Notes: generated from the letters alone by a model not told the origin. A stretch of DNA of 64,000 nt from Halobacillus litoralis (GCF_020524085.2 NZ_CP129016.1:1978001-2042000), one strand, 5' to 3'; shown: positions 22,810 through 32,290, counted from the first letter of the stretch. Numbers and translations: made by a program.

Positions 22810-23535
22810 ATGAGAATTGATAAACTTTTAGCTAATATGGGGTATGGCACGAGGAAAGAAGTGAAAACTCTTTTGAAGGGTGGAAACGTACGAATTAATG
22901 GCAACCCTGAAAAGAGCCCGAAAACCCATGTGAACCCTAATGAAGATCTGGTCACGGTGATGGGAGAGGAAGTAGAGTATAGAGAATACATTTATTTGAT
23001 GATGAACAAACCAGGCGATTTAATTTCTGCGACGGAAGATGCGCATGATCCGACGGTGATTGATATTTTGCAGCCAGAGGACCAGGTGTTTGACCCGTTT
23101 CCTGTCGGCAGATTAGATAAGGATACAGAGGGGTTGTTGTTGATCACGAATGATGGGCAGCTTAATCATCGACTAACTTCTCCTAAAAAAGATGTCGGGA
23201 AGACTTATTTCGCTGTCATTGATGGAAAAGTAACAGAAGAAGATGTGAGGAAATTCTCTGAAGGAGTCACTCTGGATGATGGGTATCACACCAAGCCTGG
23301 GAAATTGGTTATTCTCGAATCCGGGGATGTTTCCGAAATAGAGTTAACCATCACAGAGGGGAAATTCCATCAGGTGAAACGGATGTTTGAAGCCGTTGAT
23401 AAGAAGGTCACGTATCTTAAAAGGGTGATGATCGGCGAGCTTGGTCTGGATGAGGATCTCGACCTTGGAGAATACAGAGAGCTGACAGATGAGGAAATTG
23501 ACTATTTGATGGGAATTACAAACTTAGAACTGTAG
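22810..23535 (+). CDS. ytzG: 16S rRNA pseudouridine synthase, RsuA family (YtzG)
   Basis: A 241-residue RsuA/RluB-type enzyme. The S4 RNA-binding domain is N-terminal (MRIDKLLANMGYGTRKEVK, about 1-60), followed by the pseudouridine synthase domain with the catalytic motif GRLDKDTEGLLLITNDG. It likely modifies helix 18 of 16S rRNA (U516 equivalent); this is family knowledge. AAAGGAGG ends at 22799, so ATG 22810 is better placed than TTG 22801. Operon with ytgP. Confidence 0.9.
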   Translation: MRIDKLLANMGYGTRKEVKTLLKGGNVRINGNPEKSPKTHVNPNEDLVTVMGEEVEYREYIYLMMNKPGDLISATEDAHDPTVIDILQPEDQVFDPFPVGRLDKDTEGLLLITNDGQLNHRLTSPKKDVGKTYFAVIDGKVTEEDVRKFSEGVTLDDGYHTKPGKLVILESGDVSEIELTITEGKFHQVKRMFEAVDKKVTYLKRVMIGELGLDEDLDLGEYRELTDEEIDYLMGITNLEL

Positions 23536-23555
23536 ACAACTTTGAATGAGTAACC

Positions 23556-23587
23556 AAAAAAACACCCGGAATCTTTTCCGGGTGTCA
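23556..23587 (-). terminator. Terminator for the ytzE-like gene
   Basis: Stem ACACCCGG / CCGGGTGT. The T run (A7 on the plus strand) lies on the minus-strand exit side, so it mainly serves the minus-strand gene. Confidence 0.75.
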
Positions 23588-23603
23588 TCTATATCCTCAT
23601 CTT

Positions 23604-23822
23604 CTATGATATTTTGACTTTCTTTTCAGTGATTGTCCATTTTCCACGGTGCGGACTTGATACCAGCCCGTTGTATTCCAAAATGCTTAAGTCCCTCTGC
23701 ATAGTACGGTCAGTGATACCGAACTCGTCTGCTAACTCATTAGTCGATACTGTTCCTCGGTCTCTAATATAGAGGTAAACAGCTTTAATCCGATTTAGCA
23801 TGCGGGATGATGGATGATTCAA
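23604..23822 (-). CDS. ytzE: Small DeoR-type helix-turn-helix protein (YtzE-like)
   Basis: A 72-residue protein that is essentially one winged helix-turn-helix: NRIKAVYLYIRDRGTVSTN, the recognition region ELADEFGITDRTMQRDLSIL, and a wing (GLVSSPHRGKWTI). DeoR-family regulators usually carry a C-terminal sugar-phosphate domain; none is present here, so this is a minimal DNA-binding protein. Start ATG 23822 follows AAGGAGTGGTTTTTTGA. It may regulate the divergent K+ channel gene or itself; that is only inference from position. Confidence 0.75.
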   Translation of the reverse strand: MNHPSSRMLNRIKAVYLYIRDRGTVSTNELADEFGITDRTMQRDLSILEYNGLVSSPHRGKWTITEKKVKIS

Positions 23823-23985
23823 AAAACCACTCCTTAATCGTCATTGTATGGAACTTGTGGTGCATGTGAATCTCTGAAGTTGGTTTCATTCTACAATAAT
23901 GAGACGGAACGTGCTACTATAATCGTTTTAATTTACAGATTATTCATCTAATTTACAAAATATTAAAAGTTAGGAGGCTGGAACT

Positions 23986-25005
23986 ATGATGTTACTTCGG
24001 AAAATCTTTTTGAAGATGGTCAGAGTAAACAATACGATACTTTTTACGGCAAGCGCTCTTCTTATTCTTTTCTCGAGTATTTTAATCGTTGTGGTAGAAA
24101 ATGATACATTCCCAACTTTTTTTGATGGCTTCTGGTGGGTGATGACAACAGTTACGACTGTAGGATATGGGGATTATTATCCGGTGACTGTGGCAGGTCG
24201 TTCCATTGCGATACTATTATATGTTATAGGTATTGGACTTATTGGTATTGTCATAGGAAAAATTATTGATGGCTTAGCCATTTTTCGAAAAAAACGACTG
24301 GAAGGTGATATCGTGTATAAAGATAGCGGTCATTTCGTCATTATTGGATGGTCCCAAAAAGCCCATTTTGCAGTAAAGGAAATGATGGAAACCAATGAGG
24401 AATGCAATATTGTCATCATTGATCAATTAAAAGAAGCTCCTATTCTTACAGAAAATATCCATTACATAAAAGGCGAAGCTTCGGACGAAGAGACTTTGGA
24501 AAAGGCAAACATATCCCGAGCAAAGGCTGTCCTTATTTTTGCAGATGAGCGAATGGGGAATGAACAGATGACAGATGGGAAAACTCTCTTAATTGCTTCT
24601 TCTATTGAAACCGTAGCCCCGAATGTGCATACCATTGCGGAAATCATGGAAGAGAAACATGTGAAAAATTTTAAACATGCTCAAATCGATGAATTCATTG
24701 TTTCAAATGAAACGATTTCTTCCCTAGCCGTTCGTTCTGCTTTCAGAAAAGGTGTCTCCGGCATCTATGGACAGTTGCTTAAGAGATCGGTAGGGGAAGA
24801 CTTATATTACATTCCGAAAAAAGGAGGCTGGAGCACATACCGAGATGCTTTTCAGTCTTTACTTGATGATGGTGCGACTTTAATTGCTGATCGGAATGAC
24901 CTGACCATTAATCGAAAATTAGATGAATCCATACCGGACGAGGCTGAGTTATACGCTGTATGTGACAAGCCGACTTATGAAAAAATTCTTAGTAAAGGAG
25001 AATGA
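23986..25005 (+). CDS. Two-TM potassium channel with RCK/TrkA-N domain (YugO-like)
   Basis: A 339-residue K+ channel subunit. TM1 is TILFTASALLILFSSILIVVV, then the pore helix and selectivity filter TTVTTVGYGDYYP (about residues 56-68), then TM2 (IAILLYVIGIGLIGIVIG). The cytoplasmic TrkA-N Rossmann domain starts at HFVIIGWSQKAHFAV, followed by a TrkA-C-like end. Similar B. subtilis channels act in potassium release and biofilm signalling. ATG 23986 follows TAGGAGGCTGG. The stop overlaps the pepV ribosome site, so the genes are coupled. Confidence 0.9.
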   Translation: MMLLRKIFLKMVRVNNTILFTASALLILFSSILIVVVENDTFPTFFDGFWWVMTTVTTVGYGDYYPVTVAGRSIAILLYVIGIGLIGIVIGKIIDGLAIFRKKRLEGDIVYKDSGHFVIIGWSQKAHFAVKEMMETNEECNIVIIDQLKEAPILTENIHYIKGEASDEETLEKANISRAKAVLIFADERMGNEQMTDGKTLLIASSIETVAPNVHTIAEIMEEKHVKNFKHAQIDEFIVSNETISSLAVRSAFRKGVSGIYGQLLKRSVGEDLYYIPKKGGWSTYRDAFQSLLDDGATLIADRNDLTINRKLDESIPDEAELYAVCDKPTYEKILSKGE

Positions 25006-25007
25006 GA

Positions 25008-26381
25008 ATGGATTTTCATGCTTTGAGTAAGAGGTACGAAAAGGAATATTTAGACAACGTAATGGAATTGTTGAAAATTCCGAGTGTTTTCGAGGAAGAT
25101 CATGTGTATCCCTATGGAAAACCTATACATGAGGCACTGGAAAAAATGTTGAGTATCGGGGATGAAGACGGTTTTCTTACTAAAAATGTAGATGGGCATG
25201 GCGGGCATATTGAATTTGGCGATGGGGATGAGATGATTGGTGTTCTTGGCCATCTGGATGTTGTACCTGCAGGAGAAGGTTGGACTACGCCTCCTTTTGA
25301 ACCGACAATCCGGGACGGCAAATTATTCGCCCGCGGTGCTCAAGATGATAAAGGACCTGTGATGGCTGCATACATTGCTATGAAAATTTTAAAAGAGCAA
25401 GGGTTTCAACCCAGGAAAAAAATCCGTTTAATCCTTGGTACCGATGAGGAGCGGGATTGGAAGGGAATCAATTATTATTTTAAAAACGAGACGATGCCTT
25501 CTCTCGGCTTCACCCCTGATGCATCATTTCCGGTCATTCATGCAGAAAAAGGGTTGTTAGACAGCTACATCACTTATCCAGTACCTGAAAATGAGGGGGA
25601 AACAAAGGTGGTTTCCGTGCATGGTGGTGACCGCTTGAATATGGTTCCTGACGAAGCAGTGGCATGGATTGAATCGCCGCTGAATATAGTTGAGGTTTTC
25701 AATGATTATTCAGCTCAGTACAAGCTTAAAGGGACAGTAAGGGCCGCAGGCGGGCGGTATGAGGTGAAAGTGAAAGGGAATGCCGTTCATGCCAGCAAAC
25801 CGGAAGAAGGATTGAATGCTATTACAGCTTTATTACGTTTCCTGCAATTCCTACCGCTGGATGGTGAGTATGAGTTATTTATCCAGAAGATATATAAGGC
25901 TTTTGAAACGACAGATGGTAAAGGGTTGAATGTAAAACAAATGGATGAAGTGTCCGGAGCCCTCACTTCAAACCTAGGATCGATCGTAATAGATGAACAT
26001 ACGTGTAAGCTTGGGTTCAACCTTAGGTACCCTGTGAGTGCAGATTATAATGGCATTGATCAGCAATTAAAAGATTTTGCTGCAAAAAATAGGGGTACGT
26101 ATGAAGTCTATGATCACCTAGCATCGATTCACTTGGAAAAGGACCATCCGTTTGTAAGAACATTGCTTTCTGTTTATAACAAAGTTACAGGTGAAGAAGC
26201 GGCAGTGAAGACGATGGGAGGGGCGACCTATGCAAGAGCCCTTGAAGCGGGAGTAGCATTCGGAGCGTTATTTGATGATAGTCCGGATACGGCTCACCAA
26301 AAGGACGAACATGTCAGGATATCTGATATGATCAAGGCCATTGAAATCTATGCCGAAAGCCTCTATGAATTGACAAAATAA
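25008..26381 (+). CDS. pepV: Dipeptidase PepV, M20 zinc peptidase
   Basis: A 457-residue di-zinc peptidase. Metal and catalytic motifs: GHLDVVPAGEGW (His ligand and Asp), GAQDDKGP (bridging Asp), GTDEERDWKG (catalytic Glu pair), PDASFPVIHAEKG, and a C-terminal His in DTAHQKDE. Cleaves dipeptides, including some with beta-alanine or D-residues in relatives. I place the start at ATG 25008 since AAAGGAG ends at 25000; ATG 25002 is too close. Translationally coupled to the channel gene. Confidence 0.93.
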   Translation: MDFHALSKRYEKEYLDNVMELLKIPSVFEEDHVYPYGKPIHEALEKMLSIGDEDGFLTKNVDGHGGHIEFGDGDEMIGVLGHLDVVPAGEGWTTPPFEPTIRDGKLFARGAQDDKGPVMAAYIAMKILKEQGFQPRKKIRLILGTDEERDWKGINYYFKNETMPSLGFTPDASFPVIHAEKGLLDSYITYPVPENEGETKVVSVHGGDRLNMVPDEAVAWIESPLNIVEVFNDYSAQYKLKGTVRAAGGRYEVKVKGNAVHASKPEEGLNAITALLRFLQFLPLDGEYELFIQKIYKAFETTDGKGLNVKQMDEVSGALTSNLGSIVIDEHTCKLGFNLRYPVSADYNGIDQQLKDFAAKNRGTYEVYDHLASIHLEKDHPFVRTLLSVYNKVTGEEAAVKTMGGATYARALEAGVAFGALFDDSPDTAHQKDEHVRISDMIKAIEIYAESLYELTK

Positions 26382-26397
26382 AGAGAGGGACCACTTG

Positions 26398-27579
26398 ATG
26401 GCCAGACATTCCACGGAGAGAACATATCGCTTTATTCAGTTGTTTTACTTTTTTACTTTTTTTGCATTCGGTTCAATCTTTCCACTACTTTCTGTCTTTT
26501 TAGAAGAGGAAAAAGGGCTGAGCCACACTCAGATTGGCATGGTTATCGCAGCCCTTCCTCTTGTCACCATTTTTGTACAACCTGTTTGGGGAATGCTTAG
26601 TGATTATACAAGGAAGCCGAAACGATTGTTAATGATCGCTTCCACTTTCGCTTCCGTGCTTGGAATTTTTTATCCCTGATTGCAACTATTCCCTATCCTT
26701 TTACTAGGCATCATTTGTATCGCATTGTTCCAGTCAGGGATCGTCCCATTGTCTGACAGCCTATCATTAAATTTTGTCCAACGGAATGGAAAGGAATATG
26801 GAAACATCAGGTTATGGGGAGCGGTGGGCTTCGCTGTCGCTGTATTTGTCTTAGGCCGGTTGACAGAAGCAACTGGTTCGATGACCTGGATTTTTTATTC
26901 TTTTTCGTTAGGATTACTGTCCGCCTTAATCACGTTATTTGAATTTCCAAAGCGCGCCGATGAAGTGACGGTTTCCTTTAGTGAAGGATTAAAGACCTTA
27001 ATCCATGAAAAGCCTTTCCTGCTTTTTCTTGTATCTAATTTTCTCATTTTTGGTCCGGTCCTAGCGAATAATTATTATTTTGGTACGTTTATTTTAGCTG
27101 TAGGGGGTACACTTTCAGGTATAGGGCTTGCTTTTTTGCTCGCGGCTGGAAGTGAAGCTCCATTTATGAAATTCGCTCAGATGGTCATCAATCGTTTTGG
27201 AGTCGTATTGATTATTATATTTAGTGCATCGGTTTCTTGTTTGAGGTGGTTGTTTTATTATTTTGAACCTTCAAGTACAGTTGTCTATGCAACAACGATT
27301 GCTCAGGGGATATCCGTAGGGCTTTACATCCCCGCTGCTCTCATTCTAGTACGTGAATTAGCTCCAAACAATGCAAGGGCGACTGCTGTAGGCTTATATT
27401 CAGCGGTCGGGAACGGTCTTGGGAATGCTTGCTTTACATTTGCTGGAGGGTTCATTATCGATCTTTGGAGTGTGTCTTTCATGTATGGTGTGTTTTCTTT
27501 CATGACTTTTGTAGGGATCATCATCCTCTTGTTCGTTAACAAAATGGTTCAACCTGAAGTGAAGGGGCGTATAGCATGA
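26398..27579 (+). pseudogene. MFS transporter (MFS_1-like), interrupted by an in-frame TGA
   Basis: Twelve-helix major facilitator of the MFS_1-like/nucleoside-permease-like branch, 393 codons in one frame. The first part (26398-26679) covers about three helices, with the inter-helix motif GMLSDYTRKPKRLLM. TGA at 26677-26679 interrupts GIFYP-stop-LQLFPILL; TGG (Trp) would restore it. The remainder (26680-27579) has the normal second part, ending in a positively charged tail. ATG 26398 follows AGAGAGGGACCAC. The last bases overlap thpR (ATGA). Substrate unknown. A sequence error is a real possibility, since neither half has decayed. Confidence 0.85.
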
Positions 27580-28133
27580 GTCACTATTTTATAGGTATAA
27601 AAGTCCAATCTGAGATTAGGGAAAAATTAATGAATTGGCAATCCATTCTAAGAGATGCGATGAAGTATAAAGATTGGACCGCAAAAGAAGATCTGCATGT
27701 GACATTAAAGTTTCTTGGTAGTTGTTCCGATGAAACGGTTGAACGATATGTCCAACGTTTAAAAAATGAAAGTTGGCCTTCTGAGTATTCTCTAACTGTT
27801 GGTCCAGCCGGTGGATTCGGTGATCGGCAGCGACCGAGGGTCTTTCATGCTCAAGTTCAGAGGGCACCTTCTTTAATGGAAACTAAAGAAAAAGTGGACA
27901 GTGTTGGTGAAGAATTAGGCTTTCAAAAGGAAAAACGTAAGTTTAATCCGCACATTACATTGGCGAAAAAGCAGGCAGAAGGAGTGTCCCCATTAATGGA
28001 GGCATCTAAGGAATCTGTCCTATTTGAGACGTATGAAATGGTTGTAACCCAATTCTCCTTATTCCGTATCCATCCTGGAAGCCATCCAAAATACGAAACT
28101 GTTACGACGATTAAAGGTGGTCAGAATATATAA
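27576..28133 (+). CDS. thpR: RNA 2',3'-cyclic phosphodiesterase ThpR (YtlP)
   Basis: A 185-residue 2H phosphoesterase. The two catalytic HxTx motifs are HVTLKFLG (about residue 42) and HITLAKK (about residue 125). The family opens 2',3'-cyclic phosphate ends on RNA and reverses LigT-type ligation. The ATG overlaps the stop of the MFS gene, so translation is coupled. Followed at once by ytlQ. Confidence 0.92.
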   Translation: MSHYFIGIKVQSEIREKLMNWQSILRDAMKYKDWTAKEDLHVTLKFLGSCSDETVERYVQRLKNESWPSEYSLTVGPAGGFGDRQRPRVFHAQVQRAPSLMETKEKVDSVGEELGFQKEKRKFNPHITLAKKQAEGVSPLMEASKESVLFETYEMVVTQFSLFRIHPGSHPKYETVTTIKGGQNI

Positions 28134-28134
28134 T

Positions 28135-29052
28135 ATGGCACAACTGATTAAATTAAGGGATTATATTTCTAGATATGAAACGAATATCTATCAATATCCA
28201 AGCCAATTCGTGAAATTAAAAAGTGACCATTGGAATAAAATGAAAAAACGGTTCGAACAAGGATGGGGCGAAGAACCAATAGAAGAAAGCATAAGAAAAG
28301 AAGAAGACGTGCAAAAAGGAATTAAAAAGTTTTTCAAAAAGAAACCAAGAGAAGAAGAGGAAAAAAACAGGGAAGCCCCGGTGAGCGGAGATGGTTTCCC
28401 GTCCACTCAGGAAGAGTTGAAACAATACTACCTGGATGGTTTGATCCCTTTTCAATTGAAATGGGCTACAACTACTCTAAGAGAAAAATCGTTTCTTGAT
28501 CCCTCATACAAACAAAATTCTGACTTGAAGTACTTTTTACAACGGTTCCCGGATACTTTCCTTCTTATGTTTGAGCCCGTTGGGCAAATGAAAAGCGCAG
28601 AATTGGAGATCGATCATCTGCTAATCGGTCCATCTGGTATTGAAATCATCTCCCTCCTTTCTCACCAAAACGGTGAAGCTATTCATGCTACTTCAGAAAA
28701 GAGTTGGTATATTGAAAAAGAGGGAGTGCAAAGTAAGGTGCTGAGCCCGATGCACTCACTCAGGAGAACGGAAACATTTGTGAAAAGTGTACTGAATAAA
28801 TACCAGTTGGACTTTCCCTATCGTAAAATCGTCTTATCTAAAGACATGTCATTTGTTTCGGGACAAGTGCCCTATAGAACCGACTGGATTGGTAAGGATG
28901 GATATTCCTCATGGTTGCACGAGAAAAGGTCGGTAAGAGCTCCTTTGAAGCACGATCAATTAAAGGTAGCAGAAGCCTTGATGAAACATTGCAGGACCAT
29001 TGCTGTTAAACGTCCGGAGTGGGACATGGACGAAAGTTTTACGGAAGGATGA
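28135..29052 (+). CDS. ytlQ: NERD-like protein YtlQ
   Basis: About 305 residues. The N-terminal 100 residues are highly charged and probably coiled or disordered (EEPIEESIRKEEDVQKG, then a KKKPREEEEKN stretch). The middle resembles a nuclease-related (NERD) fold: SAELEIDHLLIGPSGIEII. NERD proteins are suspected nucleases or DNA-processing factors; the role of YtlQ is unknown. I use ATG 28135, one base after the thpR stop, matching the usual start MAQLIKL; the frame itself is open from 28117. Its end overlaps the convergent EAL gene by 14 bases. Confidence 0.8.
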   Translation: MAQLIKLRDYISRYETNIYQYPSQFVKLKSDHWNKMKKRFEQGWGEEPIEESIRKEEDVQKGIKKFFKKKPREEEEKNREAPVSGDGFPSTQEELKQYYLDGLIPFQLKWATTTLREKSFLDPSYKQNSDLKYFLQRFPDTFLLMFEPVGQMKSAELEIDHLLIGPSGIEIISLLSHQNGEAIHATSEKSWYIEKEGVQSKVLSPMHSLRRTETFVKSVLNKYQLDFPYRKIVLSKDMSFVSGQVPYRTDWIGKDGYSSWLHEKRSVRAPLKHDQLKVAEALMKHCRTIAVKRPEWDMDESFTEG

Positions 29053-30058
29053 GTTCCTTTTCCGGCACAGCCTGAGGCTTTCCGATATAGTAACCTTGAC
29101 CAAAATCAACGCCTAATTGTTGAAGCCATTCCCATTCTTCTTGCAATTCGATCCCTTCAGCAAGAACGTGGATGTTTAACTGTTTTGCCCGCTCCATTAC
29201 ATCGAATAGAAAAGCTTGATTGTTCACATCCGAATGACAATTTTGAATGTAAGAGCGATCAATTTTTAAATAATCCGGTTGAAGCAGGCTGAGCATCTCT
29301 AATGTGCTGTAACCGGAACCGACATCATCCAATGCAACTTTCATTCCTGACGCTTTATACGTTTCGAGAATGGATTTTAAATGCTCCACATCATCGATTT
29401 TTTCCGTTTCAACGACTTCAAAGACGAGATCTTCGGGGTCAATGTTGAATTCTTTAACGATTTGAAAGGTGTGCTTCAAGCAAAATTCAGGGACATAAAT
29501 CGTGGATGGAAGGAAGTTAATAAATATCTTATCCCCGGCATTCAGATGTTCTGATTTTGCTTTTACTGCGGTTCTACGGGCTTTTTGATCAAGCATGGAC
29601 TGTAGACCAGAGCGGCTGGCATATGAGAATAATTGCCCGGGAGGTACAGAAAGGTCTTTCGTTCGAAGAAGCGACTCATATCCGTACACATGGTTGTTCT
29701 TCATGTCAACAATCGGTTGTAAGTGCGATTGGAAAAGGCCGGAATGTATCAACTCCGCTAATTCAGGATATTGCAATCTTTCATATAAATGTTGAATAGA
29801 TATGGGAAATGATTGAGAGCTTTCGGTATTTAAAATATGTATCCAATAATCAGGGGGCGATCCTTCAAACCAATCAACCAGCGCAAGTCTTAATTCCTCT
29901 TTACTCCTATAGGTATAAACTTTAGCGTCCTCACTCTTATGGGTGAGAGGAAGTGATGGTTCTTTTCCTGCTTGATTTGAGTGTTTAGGGTTCAAGACTA
30001 ATGCACCCTGTTCCGGAATAAATACAGAAGTCCCGCAATATTGACAATCCTTCGCCAA
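29039..30058 (-). CDS. EAL-domain protein with N-terminal CxxC motif
   Basis: A 339-residue cytoplasmic protein. It starts LAKDCQYCGTSVF, a CxxC pair like half of a zinc ribbon. The EAL domain follows from about residue 110. The signature is YESLLR (ESL in place of EAL), then FINFLPSTIY, FEVVETE, DDVGSGYS (usually DDFG), LKIDRSYI, LAEGIE and GQGYYIGKP. Most acidic metal ligands and the catalytic Lys and Glu are present, so c-di-GMP phosphodiesterase activity is possible despite the altered signature. The start is TTG 30058 with AAGGAGGAATTTATT upstream. Divergent from ytlR. Confidence 0.85.
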   Translation of the reverse strand: MAKDCQYCGTSVFIPEQGALVLNPKHSNQAGKEPSLPLTHKSEDAKVYTYRSKEELRLALVDWFEGSPPDYWIHILNTESSQSFPISIQHLYERLQYPELAELIHSGLFQSHLQPIVDMKNNHVYGYESLLRTKDLSVPPGQLFSYASRSGLQSMLDQKARRTAVKAKSEHLNAGDKIFINFLPSTIYVPEFCLKHTFQIVKEFNIDPEDLVFEVVETEKIDDVEHLKSILETYKASGMKVALDDVGSGYSTLEMLSLLQPDYLKIDRSYIQNCHSDVNNQAFLFDVMERAKQLNIHVLAEGIELQEEWEWLQQLGVDFGQGYYIGKPQAVPEKELILP

Positions 30059-30146
30059 AATAAATTCCTCCTTTTTTACTAATAGTATACTAGAATAATA
30101 GAAAAGTTGTATAATGATATGATTACACAGGTAGGAGAAATGTCTC

Positions 30147-31076
30147 ATGTACATAATGATTGTCAATCCAGAAGCTGGTAATGGTAAAGCAATGAGCCTG
30201 TTTCGGCGCATACAAAATGAACCGCTTTATAAAAAAGAGAATTGTCGGTCATTCCTAACTGAAGAAGCCGGTCATGCAGAAAGCCTCGCTCTTCAAGTAA
30301 CCAAAATCCATCATGAGTCTTTAAAAGGAATTATTGTCCTTGGTGGGGATGGGACCCTCCACGAAGTCGTGAATGGAATAAGAAATTATCCTGAAACTCC
30401 TGTTTGTTTTATACCAGCGGGTTCCGGGAATGATTTTGTCAGGGGGATATCCTTGAAGAAGCGAGGGCTTAAGTTGTTTCGATCTTATGTGAGAAGTCCA
30501 AAGAAGTCGAAGGTATTTCTTGCGAATTACAGTCTTAATCAAAGGCAGAAGCATGGAAGGCGTACGTTTATGAACAGTATCGGCTTTGGTCTAGATGGTG
30601 TGGTGGCAGCAACAGCCAACCAGCAAAAATACCGATCATGGACTAGGAGGCTTCACCTAACTAAACTTACTTATCCACTAGCTCTTCTTCGATCCATATC
30701 GAAGGCTGAACCCGTCCATTTTAACCTTTTTCTTGATGGCAAACAATTGAACATGCATCAAGCCATGATGGTGACCATAACCAATCATCCTTACTATGGT
30801 GGTGGAATGAAGATTGCTCCAAAGTCGAAGATAAACAGTAAAGAGATGTCCATCCTTGTAGTCAAACCAATATCAAAGAAGAAGTTATTGGCCATGTTTA
30901 TCAGTGTATTCTTTGGTCTACATACAAAGATGAAGGAAGTGGAAGAGTGGAAAGCTTCCTCTGTACATATACGCTCAGAACAACCGCTTCCTTTCCAAGT
31001 GGACGGTCAAAGTGGCTCTTGCTTTGATTGCAGCATTAAGAAAGCGGAAACATCGACAACATTCTACTCGGATTGA
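30147..31076 (+). CDS. ytlR: Diacylglycerol/lipid kinase family protein YtlR
   Basis: A 309-residue kinase of the DAGK catalytic family. The nucleotide motif is GGDGTLHEVVNGI (about residues 71-83), preceded by the start MYIMIVNPEAGNGKA and followed by PAGSGNDFVRGI. The C-terminal beta domain includes NHPYYGGGMKIAP and ends near FQVDGQSG. Substrate (diacylglycerol, undecaprenol or another lipid) is not determinable. ATG 30147 follows GTAGGAGAAATG. Confidence 0.88.
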   Translation: MYIMIVNPEAGNGKAMSLFRRIQNEPLYKKENCRSFLTEEAGHAESLALQVTKIHHESLKGIIVLGGDGTLHEVVNGIRNYPETPVCFIPAGSGNDFVRGISLKKRGLKLFRSYVRSPKKSKVFLANYSLNQRQKHGRRTFMNSIGFGLDGVVAATANQQKYRSWTRRLHLTKLTYPLALLRSISKAEPVHFNLFLDGKQLNMHQAMMVTITNHPYYGGGMKIAPKSKINSKEMSILVVKPISKKKLLAMFISVFFGLHTKMKEVEEWKASSVHIRSEQPLPFQVDGQSGSCFDCSIKKAETSTTFYSD

Positions 31077-31234
31077 TAGATATCTCTTGAAAGTTGACAG
31101 AATGATGGGTTAATCTAAAATAAGGTAACTGTTGAATCGGTATCATGAAAATTTTGGATCATTACCAAAGTACGATATACTAGAACAACAAACAAAGACG
31201 TGATTCAATCACAAGAGGATTTGAGGAATTGAAG

Positions 31235-32041
31235 GTGAATTGGTTGGAACATATTCTTGGTAGTAATTGGACGATAACACCAGCAGGCGGTTCGACAGGA
31301 GAAGCCTACTACGCTCAGACCGAAGGGAAACGTTTATTCTTAAAACGAAATTCTTCCCCCTTTTTAGCCGTTTTATCTGCTGAAGGTATTGTGCCAAAGC
31401 TTGTTTGGACCAAACGGCTTGAGAACGGAGATGTAATTACAGCGCAGGAGTGGCTGGAAGGGCGCGAATTGAAGCCTGAAGAAATGAAACATAGACGTGT
31501 GGCAAACCTTCTTAGTAAAATCCACCATTCTACCGAACTTCTTGATATGCTCATGAGGCTCGGGAAACATCCATTAACACCGGATGAAGTACTGAAAGAT
31601 ATAAAAGAAAACCAAAAGATCCTGGATCAAGTAGATCCTCGTATTGAAATACATCAAGCCATCAAGTTCTTAGAAAAACACGCTCACCATGTCCACCATG
31701 ATGTACACGTCGTTTGTCATTGCGATACAAACCATAATAATTGGTTATTGTCTTCCAAAGACCAGCTGTACCTTATTGACTGGGATAACGCAATGGTAGC
31801 TGATCCTGCTCTTGATCTTGGCATGCTATTGTATAATTATATCCCTGAAGACCACTGGAACGTATGGTTAAAAGAATACGGAATCTACCCTGACTCGCAT
31901 ATGTTTGAGCGAATGAAGTGGTACTCTGTATCCCAGGCGCTGGCTTTCATCCAGTGGCATCAAATGAGAGGCGAATACGATGAAGCTTCCATTCGGACAG
32001 AGAAGCTGAAAATAATTATGAAAAAGCATGAAATCCTATAA
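31235..32041 (+). CDS. ytmP: Choline/aminoglycoside-kinase-like phosphotransferase YtmP
   Basis: About 268 residues with a protein-kinase-like fold. The glycine-rich loop is PAGGSTGEAYYA, the Brenner motif is VCHCDTNHNNWLL (catalytic Asp and Asn), and the metal motif is LIDWDNAMVADPALDLG. In the family this resembles choline kinase and related small-molecule kinases; no substrate is assigned. I prefer GTG 31235 (8 bases after GAGG), but TTG 31229 is possible. It lies upstream of trmB as in B. subtilis, though separated here by a repeat and a small minus-strand gene. Confidence 0.85.
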   Translation: MNWLEHILGSNWTITPAGGSTGEAYYAQTEGKRLFLKRNSSPFLAVLSAEGIVPKLVWTKRLENGDVITAQEWLEGRELKPEEMKHRRVANLLSKIHHSTELLDMLMRLGKHPLTPDEVLKDIKENQKILDQVDPRIEIHQAIKFLEKHAHHVHHDVHVVCHCDTNHNNWLLSSKDQLYLIDWDNAMVADPALDLGMLLYNYIPEDHWNVWLKEYGIYPDSHMFERMKWYSVSQALAFIQWHQMRGEYDEASIRTEKLKIIMKKHEIL

Positions 32042-32079
32042 AAAAGTTCCATCTGAATTTATTCAGATGGAACTTTTTA
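32041..32079 (+). terminator. Terminator of ytmP
   Basis: Long stem AAAAAGTTCCATCTGAAT / ATTCAGATGGAACTTTTT, loop of two T. Confidence 0.85.
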
Positions 32080-32103
32080 AATTTCATACATTTTCAACTA
32101 AAT

Positions 32104-32290
32104 GGCAGGTTTGTGGAAGACAACCCCACTTGGTAAAGGGTTCGTTACTCACATACATTGAATGGGGTGGTTGGGAAGCTACTCGCCACTCCTCACAGGA
32201 AAGCGAGTAGCTTCCCAACCACCCCTAACTCCCATTATGGCAAACGAAACCCGTAAACATCTCGAATCCGATTCTTCCACAATCGGGAGC
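32104..32290 (+). repeat. MITE-like repeat, copy 4 (single-palindrome form, + orientation)
   Basis: Left end GGCAGGTTTGTGGAAGAC, right end TCTCGAATCCGATTCTTCCACAATCGGGAGC. Between them only one palindrome remains: GGGGTGGTTGGGAAGCTACTCG paired with CGAGTAGCTTCCCAACCACCCC (shown in parts here, all within 32163-32226). It looks like a shortened form of copies 1 and 2 that kept only the right-hand module. Confidence 0.7.
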
